From: Aulostomus chinensis | Taxonomy: Eukaryota > Chordata > Actinopteri > Syngnathiformes > Aulostomidae | Direction of reading: 5' to 3' | NCBI GenBank assembly: GCA_037954235.1 | Contig: JBBMOA010000004.1 | Coordinates: 11,799,601 to 11,863,600, forward strand | DNA length: 64,000 nt | Part shown: positions 11,974 to 22,610 of the stretch, piece by piece | Position numbering within the stretch: the stretch's first letter is position 1 | Layout: every line of letters starts with the position of its first letter | Made by a program: the position numbers and the translations under genes | The notes under the pieces: model-generated | What the model was told of the DNA's origin: nothing | The model's database searches: none | What the model saw: only the letters and a program-made list of their open reading frames with translations

Positions 11974-14451
11974 ACCTCCACCACTTGAACCCGCCTCTAT
12001 CTGTTTGGTACACTCCCACTTTCTCACCACATATCTGAGGTGCATCCACACACCAAAGGAGCGCCCAAACATCCTCCAGAGAAAAGTGAACAAAGCTCCT
12101 TTGCCACATCTGCAAACCACCGTGCTGAAGTTGACCACAGCAGGTAATTCACAACTCCTACAAGTACCGGGACTTCAAAATCCACATTTGTGACCAGTTT
12201 CTACAACCCCAAAGTTGAAGTGTCGCAGGCACTCAGTTGTTTTTGCTCCAATAACAATAAAAAAACAGCACCAACATCCCATTACAGCAACTGGAAGCAC
12301 AAAAGCCTGGAGCTGTACTACTGTATCTGTTGCTCGAGTAATTGAGCTTGTTAGTTGGCGTTCCCTGGAGATGAAGGGATGCTGCCTCAGTTTGAAGCCG
12401 CCTGTGACATCACGGACACAGGATCTGTCTTTTGAACTGGTCTTACGCTCTGCTGAGCCCTGACTGAGAGCGAGCCGGTCGAACCTCGACTTCGGCAACA
12501 AGAGACCGCAGAGGGAAGAAAAACAAGTCCAGAAGTTTCCAGAATGAGCTCGTTACTCTCAGGACAGACAGACAGACGATATCAAACAAGGCGCCAATCA
12601 GGAGCGAATGATGCTAGCTCCTAATATGGCTTTAATCAGCGAGAGCGAGGAAGACGTTGACATAAACATCCTTGAGCTTGTTGCACTTCCTTACTGGTCA
12701 ACAGGAGAATAAAGGCACAGCGGTAATATTAACATCAATGTGCTCCCTCGACATTGCAGTCGCACCTGTCGTGCACTGATGGTACATGCAGTAAAAACCC
12801 AGGAGATAATTGGTCACCTTGATGTGAAGTATTGATTACTTTCTTAGCTGGAGGCCAGGACAGAGTAGCTGGAATGATTATTAACAGTCTTCACACAATA
12901 CAGCAATTCACGCATTAGGAAACATTGATTTGTTGATTCTGGAGACGCCATTTTACCAGTACTACCGCACTGCGGCTGTAAGCCTCCATGATGCGCATCC
13001 GTGAGTGACTTTGACCCCTCGAGGTCATCCTCCAGTCCCAGTGGACATTTGGAGAGATTCCCTCAAGGCGTTCCAGAGATACCACGTGTGTGAGAATGGG
13101 CATACGAACCCGCATGTGGACGCACAACCCAACACACAAAACCTCCAACTGCTGGCCTTTGCCGCCACAGAGGCTTTAAGTGACTTCTCTGGAGCTTCTG
13201 GTCAAATCAAATGTAATCTCTACAAACAGATTCTGAATTAATGAGCAGAATCTGCAGGCAAGGCAGGAATTTCAAGACAGGGAAGCTGGTTTCTGGGGTC
13301 CATGTTAATACTCCATGTGGTGTGTTAGAGACCGAGCGTGTGCAAGGTCGGAAACCCATCTGTAGACTTACGACTTAAAGCCGCCGTTGTGGTTTCGAAC
13401 TGTTAACTGGGCGTTAACTGGCTACCTTTGAAATAATCCACTCGTACTCATCGTCTTTCACCTCCGTGCAAACATCTCAAGTTGCTGTACAGACTAAATA
13501 ATGAGCAGCAGCTGGAACGAGGAAGTCCCAGACCAGATATCTCCTGGCTGCACCGGAACCCCGATGTACTGACCCTTGTTCCCGGAGGCCAAGTCGTCAG
13601 ATACGGCCAATGGGTTCACACATTGCATCATACGGTCTTCTTCAGCAGCAAAGGAGCACAAACTGAATTGGAACAACTACAGTTTATCGATGGTTTTCTC
13701 AGAGCCAGACAATCAAATAAAGCCTTTTTTTCTTTAAAAAAAAAAAAAAAAAGAAAGTCTTATCTGGTTGTTTACAGGCTTTGTGTTTGAGGTTGAGAAC
13801 AGCAGGGCTACTAAGCTCTGATTAACCTTTACTCTTGTTCAAGAACTTCATATCATACATTATCAGTCCCCATCTGAGTCAAACTTGTCCAGTGGAAACT
13901 ACTCGGAGCTTTGTGAGCGGCACAAGTGGGATGTTTGTGTGTTCACACCAGACACATGTCAGCTCTTTGTTGCTGCCGTGGACACGTGCGATTGGCGGCC
14001 TGTTGCCCAAAGGTAGTAATGTCACACTCGCTCACATGGGACATTGATCACACACTCCATGTGTACCGGCACTTGTTTGGTCAATGATACAGTCCACATG
14101 GAGCCTGTGGGGCAGGAGGCTCTGATTATCAGCAGGTCCGTCATTGTTTCACACAGACAGGAGATTATCTATCACATCAGCAAACACTGACACACCACAG
14201 CCACTCCGCCGGTGATGCACTAGGTCGCCTGTCTTCTAATGATCATCATCACCGAGGAAGAAGCCGGTAAATGCTGGGTCAGATTGGTTTAATGCTGTTA
14301 ATTAGAAGTGGATAAACCAGCTGGTTTGTGGACTCACATTTGGCCTTTACCATCTTGGTATTTGTCAACTGGAGAGGACCGTCATTGGACAAGACGGTAG
14401 GCGTAACACAGAAAGTGATAATTAAGAATAGAAGTCTTCAAACCTGGGAAA

Positions 14452-14470
14452 AGCAGCAGCAGCAGCAGCA
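14452..14470. repeat. (AGC)6 trinucleotide repeat
   Basis: Six AGC units on the plus strand. No credible reading frame surrounds them, so they are not a coding glutamine or serine tract. Confidence 0.85.
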
Positions 14471-17140
14471 CAAGGAAGGAGAAGATAGCAAGATGTCCAT
14501 AAAACAATCAAGGGTCAGAACATGGAATATCCAGTGATATAATTCCAAAAACACAGTCAGACGGCGGGAATACGAGGAATCTCGCTCAGAAAAACACAAA
14601 GAAACTGGTAGATACGTACAAAGAGCCGGTGAAAACGAGGCTACGTGCACACACAGAGGACTAAATACTAACGAGACACTTTAGGGGCGGGGCAAACAAT
14701 CAAAAAGAGCGGGAAACGCACGAGGGAAGGCCTACAAAGTAAAACAGGAAGTGACGTTTACAGCCCAACACCAAAGCCGTGACCCGTCAAGAACAAGGTA
14801 GACATATTAATTACATTTCCTCCTTTCTCTCTGACCTAGTTTCTCTTTGCATTGAGGATTTACTTGCAACCAGATTATCCACACACTTAATTTCATTCCC
14901 TTGTCTGGGAAGGTATTTTACAATATCTGTATAATTCATGGGTATTAGTTTTCAAAGCGGAGAAAATGTAAATATTCTTTTTCTGTTTGAAAGAAAGAAA
15001 AGTGGAGCAAACCTTGTGAGACTGAACTGTTTTTGTCTGTTGATCCCCCATGAAAAAAAAAAAAAAAGATCAATACAAAGAAGAGAGGACTAAGATATTG
15101 GGAGATCTGCTGTAGTTCATGCAGCAAAAATTAATCTGTGTGGGTTTTTAGCGCAACCATTGGATCCTTGTCTGCCGTGTTTCTGGTGAAAAAATCAGAC
15201 GGGACATTGAGACACACTCAGCTTTTGCTAATCATTTCTTCAATTTCAAATCAACCACCACGTTGGAAACACTTGAGCCGTGGGCCCAGCAACAAAGAGC
15301 CTCACTCACGGCGCTGAAACTGTTGTTGAAAATTTGCAGGAAGACGCAGCATGTCCAACTGTAGTCGGGAAATCCTACAGATGTAACATGTTTCGCTGGC
15401 CTCATTTTTTTAAACATGAAAACTCAGTTCAACCCTGAAAAACTGTTTTTTTTTCCCCCCTGATTGGCCTTGGCAGAGGAATGCACTCCACAGGACGTCC
15501 TTATAGTCTTAAATGTTCTCTCTAGATTTCACAAATACCCAGAATTATGTTGGCACTTCATGCTTTATAACTAATCCCATCTGCTTTACTCTCAACTGAG
15601 TCCAGCAAAGTTTCTGAGTGATTACATCACCCATTCACTACCAGACCCAGCTTTAACCTCTCCGCACCAATTTCTGCAAACCACAGAAACAACAAAAGAC
15701 GCTCATCTCTAAACACATCACCACATTCAAGATTTCTTCCCTTTTATCTTCATCCCAAAAAAAAAAAAGAAAAGAAAAGAGGTGAATGCCGGCTGACCTC
15801 TCATGAGTCGCTTCAAAGTTGAAGCGAGGAAATGTGCGCAATCCGTCCTTCTTGACCCTGCTCACCCCGACAAAAACTCTCCCGGGGAAGTGGCTCGTTC
15901 CACCTGGCACCACCCACCATCTCAGCATCCTTTTCCCCCAGGGTGTCTGCATGCTCAGCCAGCCGTCCTAATAAGTGAGAACTGGCCAAGGAGCCGTCCC
16001 CGGTGGGCGTCTTCCATCTACTCCAGTATGATATGGGCTGTGAGATCCTTTGTCCTTGTACCGTTTGTATCAGCGAGGGCTCTCCATCACTTTATTACAA
16101 TGCAGCTGTACATATATCTAAGCTCCGATCTCTGTGTTATAAAAGAGAGATGAGTCATAAAACAAGAGTCAGGAAGATTCTTAGAGAGAAAAGTCACATC
16201 TCCTTGAAGGGGCTAACTTGGAGAGGAATCAATGCTCCCAGCAGGAAGGCAAGAAATAGACACACACAAAAAAAAAGGGAAAAGTCGGTGATCTATTTTA
16301 TCCACCAATTATCTGGAGCTGTGTAGACTCCAGAGGGCCACTGGACAGGCCACTGCAGGCCTTGGGAATACGGCGGCTACGGAGGCCCAAAAGCCACATG
16401 GATACAGAACAACAACACAGTATCGGTAAAATCTGTCACCGGGAATTTTCCCCCATCCTGTGCCTCATTTTTAGAGTAGAGGCACGAGTAGAATCGTAAG
16501 GGTCAAGGGGTTTGATCAAAACTCACTGACGTATCGCGATGGCCATACTGTGGCTTAGGAAGGTCTGCAGGATCAAACTGTAATCACTCGCTCTTTGCAA
16601 TGTCACCTATATTTCCAACTAATCTCGATAAAACGTGTCCACTGACTTGGATAGGAGGAGTAACAGAATGCGTGACAGCTGTGATTAAAAACATCGCGCG
16701 GTTGGACTTGACTTAGTAAAACCGACGTGTCGCAATGACCAAGTGAGCCAGCGTCGGCGTGGCGCTGTTCGCACAGCGTTGATATTAAAACATTCGGTCT
16801 CGCGCTGCCATGAATTATCACTTCCCCAAACATGCCACGACCCCCTCGCTGCACCTGTGACACTTTAACCTCGTCAGCCATTAATTCGTTATTTCTACCA
16901 GATGTGCCTCCACATTATGAGTCCTTCACCTACAGTTCATACCTCCTATTCATGGGCAAAACAATCAATAAGAATACAGTATTCCTGCAAAGAGACTTGA
17001 TGCTACGACTCCTCTGGATAGACTACAGCAACTTCATAATTACCCACAATCCATCATTCATCACAGTTCATTATGAAGGCTGATCTTGCGGTCGGGATTG
17101 TGCTCCGTCTGTAGACAGTGTGTTGTGGCAGTGGCGCTAT

Positions 17141-17356
17141 CCGTTCTGCCACATCCACCCATCCATTTTCTGTACCGCTTATCCATTAAGGGTCTGTCGC
17201 AGGGCCATCAGGAGCGATTCGGGGCTCAGTATCTTGCTCAAGGACACTTGGACATGGCCACCCGGGAAAGTGAGGATCAAACCAGCGACCCTTCGGTTGC
17301 CAGATGGCCACGCTACTTCTGAGCCACCCCGCCCCCCCCCCCCCCCCCGTTCTACC
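17141..17356 (-). mobile_element. tRNA-derived SINE (second family) with 17-C tract and imperfect 10-bp duplication
   Basis: On the minus strand a tRNA-like head (GGGGTGGCTCAGAAGTAGCG, B-box-like GGTTTGATCC) starts at 17330. It is followed by GTGTCCTTGAGCAAGATACT and a tail GGATAAGCGGTACAGAAAAT with TGGATGG repeats, ending at about 17151. The flanks CCGTTCTGCC (17141-17150) and CCGTTCTACC (17347-17356) match 9 of 10 and look like a target duplication. The duplication would enclose a 17-base C run (17332-17348), which is unusual for a SINE 5' end. Confidence 0.8.
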
Positions 17357-17689
17357 CCATTAATCGCAAAATCTACAGGGCTGTCCTCATGCCAGTGCGG
17401 GGTTGTGTTGGGAGGAATCAATTCCAAGTTATACTGTATTTGGAAATAAGCCCAGCCAGAGTTCTTATGTTGGAGTTTAATTGTGTGATGTAATGGGTGG
17501 TGATGAGTTTGGGAGGGGTTAGGAGGGAGGGTTCGAGGCTTCTGTCTTGGTGACAGTCGGTTTATTTAGTCAGAAACGATGAGGATATTCTTGCAAATGA
17601 GGACGTTCTGACTGGCAATTATGGATTCAATTAGTTTGACATTTGGGAAAATGCAACTGTGTCCTTTTTCGCAGCCATTTAGATGAGAC

Positions 17690-18190
17690 GATACCGGCCA
17701 TCTGCTGTGAATATGAAGCTAACACCAGGAACTGATTAGCTTAGCTTCACTGAAAGCCTGAAAGTGATCTTTTTAACAAATTCTTGCTGTGCAAATACAA
17801 CACATCTTACATTTATGCATAGAATAAACAAACTAAAGAGTAGGTCTTGTATTGTCAGGCTAGCCATTTCCCCAGCTGTCCAGTCGTTATGCTACGCTAT
17901 ACCACTGCTGGCTGAAGCTTTATATTTCATTTAGGGACATGAGTAGTTTTGATTTTCTCATCTAACTTTGCTAGAAATCCTGAAAATTCTCATTGTTTGT
18001 TGTGTCCACTGTGCAAAAATTATATATTGTTTTGTAGAGACTAACAAACCAGATGGTGGATTTTGTATTACCAGGTTAGCCATTTCACTTTCCCAATTCT
18101 AGTCTTAATGCTAAGGTAACCTGCTGTAGGCCAAAGGTTCATTTTTCAGGCACGAGTAGTATCTGTTTCTCATCAAACTCATGTTAAGAA
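17690..18190. repeat. Diverged tandem duplication of a fish interspersed repeat
   Basis: Two related blocks, about 17845-17950 and 18060-18160, share TGTATT, AGGCTAGCCATTTC/AGGTTAGCCATTTC, TATGCTA/AATGCTA, TTCATTT and CATGAGTAGT/CACGAGTAGT. The upstream block carries GATTAGCTTAGCTTC, a word common in dispersed fish repeats. The copies are too diverged for an exact unit. Confidence 0.4.
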
Positions 18191-18650
18191 AGCCAGTTAT
18201 TGCCGTCGCGGTTCTGATATGTTACCGTATTGGCATCAGGTGTGGCCTATATTTTATTATATAGCTAACCATTGAATTTTTGGCAATTGTAGCAAGAAAG
18301 CAATCATAACACAAACATTTATCTATGCCATTTTGGGATGATCCTTAGTTGAAACTGCCTCGTGGCAGCGTTTCTTCATCCTCTCAAGTTTCACTGAGGT
18401 CTGACTCGTCGCAAGGTTTGCTCCCCATTGCCCCTTGAGGTACATAGAGGTATTACACCGGATCTATGCAAGCTAATTTTAGACTTTCAAAACTAATATA
18501 CACAGCTCTTAAGGTTTCAGTTGTGTTCATTTTTCCAAAGAGTTTATGGTTGTGTGTCAGAAGGGCCAAAGGAATACACGGTGGTAATAGTCACCAGAGA
18601 ACCACACCAGGTACATTATGAGGTGAGTTTAAATCCAAAATTTGGCCCCG

Positions 18651-18729
18651 TGTCCGAGCCGGGACTCAAACCTGGAACCTTCTAGCTGTGAGGCGACAGT
18701 TCTAACCACTGCGCCACCGTGCCACCCCG
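18651..18729 (-). mobile_element. SINE head fragment (tRNA-like part only)
   Basis: The minus strand reads GGTGGCACGGTGGCGCAGTG, then TTAGAACTGTCGCCTCACAG, CTAGAAGGTTCCAGGTTTGA and GTCCCGGC. The A-box-like TGGCGCAGTGG and B-box GGTTTGAGTCC are both good. The body and tail are missing, so this is a 5' fragment of the same broad family as the element at 7556, but with a more canonical B box. Confidence 0.8.
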
Positions 18730-20457
18730 GGATTAAACCTGTCCCACTCATTTCAGACCTTCCCCAGAGGTGTTTACACAGAGGTGGTCCCAAAGCAACA
18801 CACTTTTGGCCCACTTTGAAATGCCTGTACTTATCCTGGGAAACACATGGGCGAAAATACTAATTTTCTATCATTTCTCTGTGAAATCTGAACTTGAACT
18901 GGGTCAGTCTAGACCCATCTGTACCTCTATTCGTCTGCAGGCACCTGTTTAAAAAGAAATAGTGAGACCTGTAATTTCTGAGTCCAAACATCCACTACTA
19001 AATGCCAGTAGCAGTTACACGGAGTCTAACCGACGTACATGATTTTTTTTCTGTTGGGGCTTTGACCAACGTTTGCCCAGCAGACAGCGTTACTTTTCAA
19101 AAGACACCAAAATCACGTGTTTACACTCAGAAAAGCTTTCCGATGCCTTTGGGTCTGCCTTTGGAGGTGTTTCCGGCAAATTTTACCAAGGGACTGAATC
19201 AAACTCCATAAGGGCACTAAAGAACAAAACAACAATATTTACTCGAATTATTCCCCACACTTTTATTTCCACTTTCTCTCCTCTCTCTAATTGCTGTAGG
19301 AACTTTTTTTTTTATCTGCTAAGTTCCAGCTCTCAAAAATCTCCTTTGAAAGCGGTAATTCAGCTGAGATGAAACTGGCTGCAGGAGAAGACATTACAGC
19401 GCTGCCACCTCATTGTGGTGCAGAAGTTTGGAGGATTCTGGCAGGGGGAATGAGACTTTCTGATGTCATCTGTGACCCGGGTCATTTCTAAACCCAAAGC
19501 GGAGCTATAATGGCCTCCTCCACAGGCACTGTGTGGTGGCCAGGAAGACTGCATGGGACTCAAATTAAGGAGCCGTAACAGGCCATAAATTTGAGGGGAA
19601 TCTGCTGGAAAGGCTATGAAAAAGAGGCCGAGAGGCACAGAGTAGCAGACGTAAACGTGTTTAAAGTGGCATCTTAGTAAACCCCTTGGCCAAGACTCCA
19701 CTGTGCTCCCCGTAATCTAATTTTTAATTCTTATAAAAGACATTATAAAAACATTCCGAACAGCAATGGACAGTGGACATCAATCATACTCAAAGCTTCA
19801 TGGGGCTTTTCTCAGTCCCACTTTTAAATTAAATAAATGGCGGATTCACATCCTCACAACGCCACCCAACTATGACTACTCCCACATTCAGTAATGAAGG
19901 GAATCAATGTTCCCATAATTGCCCTGAATCTTGGTTCGGTCACCATAGCAACGCCATGAAATGTACCGGAGACCAAGGCAAAGTGTACAAAAGGAGAAAA
20001 AAACAGAGTGGCTTACAAATGGACAATTTCTTTTTTTTTAAAAAAGACGTTGCTGCGTTTTCTTGAAACTTCCGAGTCGTGATGATCCTGAGTACTTTCG
20101 TCACCCTGTTCACTTGTGCTCACTTTGATTTTTTTTTCTATCTGGCTTTGCGTTCGGCTTCTCGTACACGCGGTCGTCTTATAATAACTTTACTAAAGCG
20201 AGTTCACTCGAGGTAGATGCATTTAAAAAAAAAAAAAAAGAATGCCCAAAAGCTACCAACTCTGTAACTATTGACTTGTTTTTTTAATAAAATTATAAAT
20301 GAGGGAACACTCAGAGCGCGCGTACCTCCCCCAAGGCGAACTTTTGGCCCCCTGGCACTTTCCTGCTGGGGGTCTAATTAGAGCTGCGAGCAGTGCCCAT
20401 GCCAGCAGAGCGTGCTGATGGTCTGTAGCATAACAAGGAGGTGACGCCTCCACAGAC
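18730..20457. other. Non-coding stretch without recognised gene
   Basis: I see no exon, RNA gene or identifiable repeat beyond short A/T homopolymers. The open frames present are short and of ordinary composition. Confidence 0.5.
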
Positions 20458-20460
20458 TAA

Positions 20461-21009
20461 AGCCTGATTTATGCTTCTGCGTCGTGGCGACGCCGTACCT
20501 ACGCCGTACCTACGCCGTACCTACGCCGTCGACGCAGACCCCTACGCCGTAGCCCGACGTGCACCTCCAAAAAATCCTGACTACGCGTCGCGTCGACGCG
20601 TAGTGACGTGAACGTCAACGGACTGTGATTGGTCCGCTCACACGACGTTTCCGGTTCAGCACAACAACACCGCCATTTTTTAAGTTTCTGTGGTGAGAGC
20701 AACACGCAAAAATAAAAATGGACCAAGCCGAAGAAAGAGTTATCGAGGAGGTTCGCAAGTATGACCACCTTTACAACTTCCATTGTTGTCTCTGTCTCTG
20801 ACCCATGTGCTATGACCGGAAGAAAACTTAAGGAATTCGACAAGAGTCCCCCAAAACCATACGAAGATAAAGCCACACCCCTCTAGTGGCTTGGCGGTGA
20901 ATTACAGAGCAACGCGTTCCCTCAACGCAGAACTATAAATGCACAATGACGACGTAGGGGCTACGGCGTAGGTACGGCGTCGCCACGACGCAGAAGCATC
21001 AATCAGGCT
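20461..21009 (+). mobile_element. Non-autonomous PIF/Harbinger-type element with TAA duplication
   Basis: The left end AGCCTGATTTATGCTTCTGC and the inverted right end AGCCTGATTGATGCTTCTGC match for about 47 bases with one mismatch, continuing through GTCGTGGCGACGCCGTACC. TAA flanks both ends (20458-20460 and 21010-21012), the TWA duplication typical of PIF/Harbinger. The ends are CpG-dense and contain three 11-bp CGCCGTACCTA units at the left end only. An internal ATG opens a 26-codon MADF-like frame. There is no transposase, so mobility would need a helper element. Confidence 0.85.
20718..20798 (+). pseudogene. Remnant N-terminus of a Harbinger MADF/Myb-like DNA-binding protein
   Basis: From ATG at 20718 the frame reads MDQAEERVIEEVRKYDHLYN and then stops after a few more residues. 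The EERVIEEVRKYDHLYN part matches the start of MADF domains (pattern E-x-L/V-I-E-x-V-R-K-x-x-x-L-Y), which occur in the second gene of PIF/Harbinger transposons. Only the first helix region remains, so it is not a working protein. It supports derivation of the element by internal deletion of an autonomous Harbinger. Confidence 0.6.
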
Positions 21010-21753
21010 TAACGCTGTGCAAATGTCATTTCCTGCATCCACTAGGCGGCGCAAGAGGACACACTCACCATTTCAAACATCATCAACACCACATCATGCG
21101 AAGACAACAAAGTGTAATTCTGATGTGCATGAAAGTTTGTAACATCAGGCTGACTTCTTGTGACCACAAGGTGGCGCTATGACTTGAATGTAGCTTGGGG
21201 ATGTCTTTGGGCCGTGGAGTTCGGTTACTACAGGTTTCTGTTCATGCCAAAAACTCAGTCTTACCAGGAACACAAGTTCTTCAGAGCTAATTTGAGACAC
21301 TGTGAGGAGGAAATCAAATTATTAAGAAAAATAACTTGTCATTTCCTGTTGCCACCTGGTGGCAGTATGACTAACCTGCACCAAAATGGAATGGGTTCCT
21401 CCTTGGCCCATCCCACAGCCCTCCACCAACTTTGGTAGAAGAAAAAAAAACCAAACAAAAGCCAACAAAAATGTGACTTCTATGTCATGAATAAGCAAAA
21501 TGTTAAATATGGTGGTGTCGCGTACGTAGCACGGCTTTTCTGTGGCTGTATGAATAAAACAAACTCTTTGGAAAACGGTGCCCTTCAGTCCTGGAGGCCA
21601 CTGAGCCGACGCGGTGTATGAATGATTTTTCCACCGTGGTTGACATTGATTTTCCCAAGACCCTGAGCAAATGCGCTGTAAAGTGAACCAACACTGAACT
21701 CCAGCTGTTGATGGCCCTAATTGTATGCTGTTGTGCGAGTCTGTCAATTGCTT

Positions 21754-21780
21754 GCGCGCGCGCACACACGCACACACACA
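21754..21780. repeat. Alternating GC/CA purine-pyrimidine run
   Basis: GCGCGCGCGC is followed by CACACACG and CACACACACA, 27 bases of nearly perfect purine-pyrimidine alternation. Confidence 0.85.
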
Positions 21781-22344
21781 GAGTTATGAAACACCATTTA
21801 CTGCAACTTGGCTTCCAACGTACAACAAGTTAAAGTGAACTTAATGATATGTGACCGCTCGGAGCTGTGAGAGCATGTGACAGAGCAGAATTGGAGAGGA
21901 AATGATTCCACGGGGCACGGTTTATGTCAGGCTCGATGCGTAGCTCGGCGTTGTGGTTAAGTAGTGACTTCCTGACTGGACAGCGCATCCTGCACATTTA
22001 AGTTCATGGCCTATTGATCTTGAAAGAGGCCCTTTTGACAGCAGCCATTTTGGCGTGTCATAGCAGGGTAAACACAGCTGTAGGGAATAAAACGTCATTC
22101 TTTTCAGTGCGTGACCAACATTCCAACAAGGCAGCAATTTTATTAATTATCCCTGTGTTTAGTCTTCAATGTCATGTCAAAATGGCTAGTCTGGCTAATT
22201 AGATTAGCTCTGACTTGAGCTTTTAATGACTTAAGAGTCCAGATGCCTCAGAAAATGGACAAGGTACGACCCAAAGTCTGGTTTCTCTTTATGTCTCTCC
22301 CGCTTGGGGGTTGTGCGTCTGTTTGCTATTCTTAAATCAATATG

Positions 22345-22610
22345 TTAGGAACACCTTGAGGGACTTTCTCCAAATTTGACACAAACATCCACTGGCACTC
22401 AAGGATGACCTGATAGAACTTCAGTAGTCCAAAGTCAGGTCAAAGGTCGAGGTCACCTCACATTTGCGGGATGTCTGCCCCACTCTGATCACCCTAATAT
22501 TTCAGGGACACCTTCTGTTTTTTTTCATCTTTGGGTCAAATGTCCAACGGGACGGGTGAAGGATGAATTGAACTAATTTTGAAGGCCAAAGGTCAAGGTC
22601 ACTGTCACTT
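22345..22610 (+). repeat. Diverged dimer of a dispersed fish repeat
   Basis: Two halves about 150 bp apart share the words ACACCTT, CAAATTTGACACAAACATCC / TCAAATGTCC and CAAAGGTCGAGGTCAC / CAAAGGTCAAGGTCAC. The word set is typical of a repeat scattered in many teleost genomes; I cannot name the family. Confidence 0.5.

Larger units (their letters stand above)
7934..17150. other. Non-coding stretch without recognised gene
   Basis: It contains simple repeats (AAAC repeats at about 9164-9182, GC/CA at 10262-10276, CAA at 10946-10964, CA at 11934-11972, AGC at 14452-14469) and A/T homopolymers. I saw no exon, RNA gene or intact mobile element. The block around 8580-8720, with TGCATATAGCAATCATTAAA, might be a conserved non-coding element. 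Confidence 0.55.

Noticed and set aside
18651..18729. Possible tRNA gene
   Set aside because: A- and B-box-like words are present, but it cannot fold as a full cloverleaf and it matches the head of fish SINEs.
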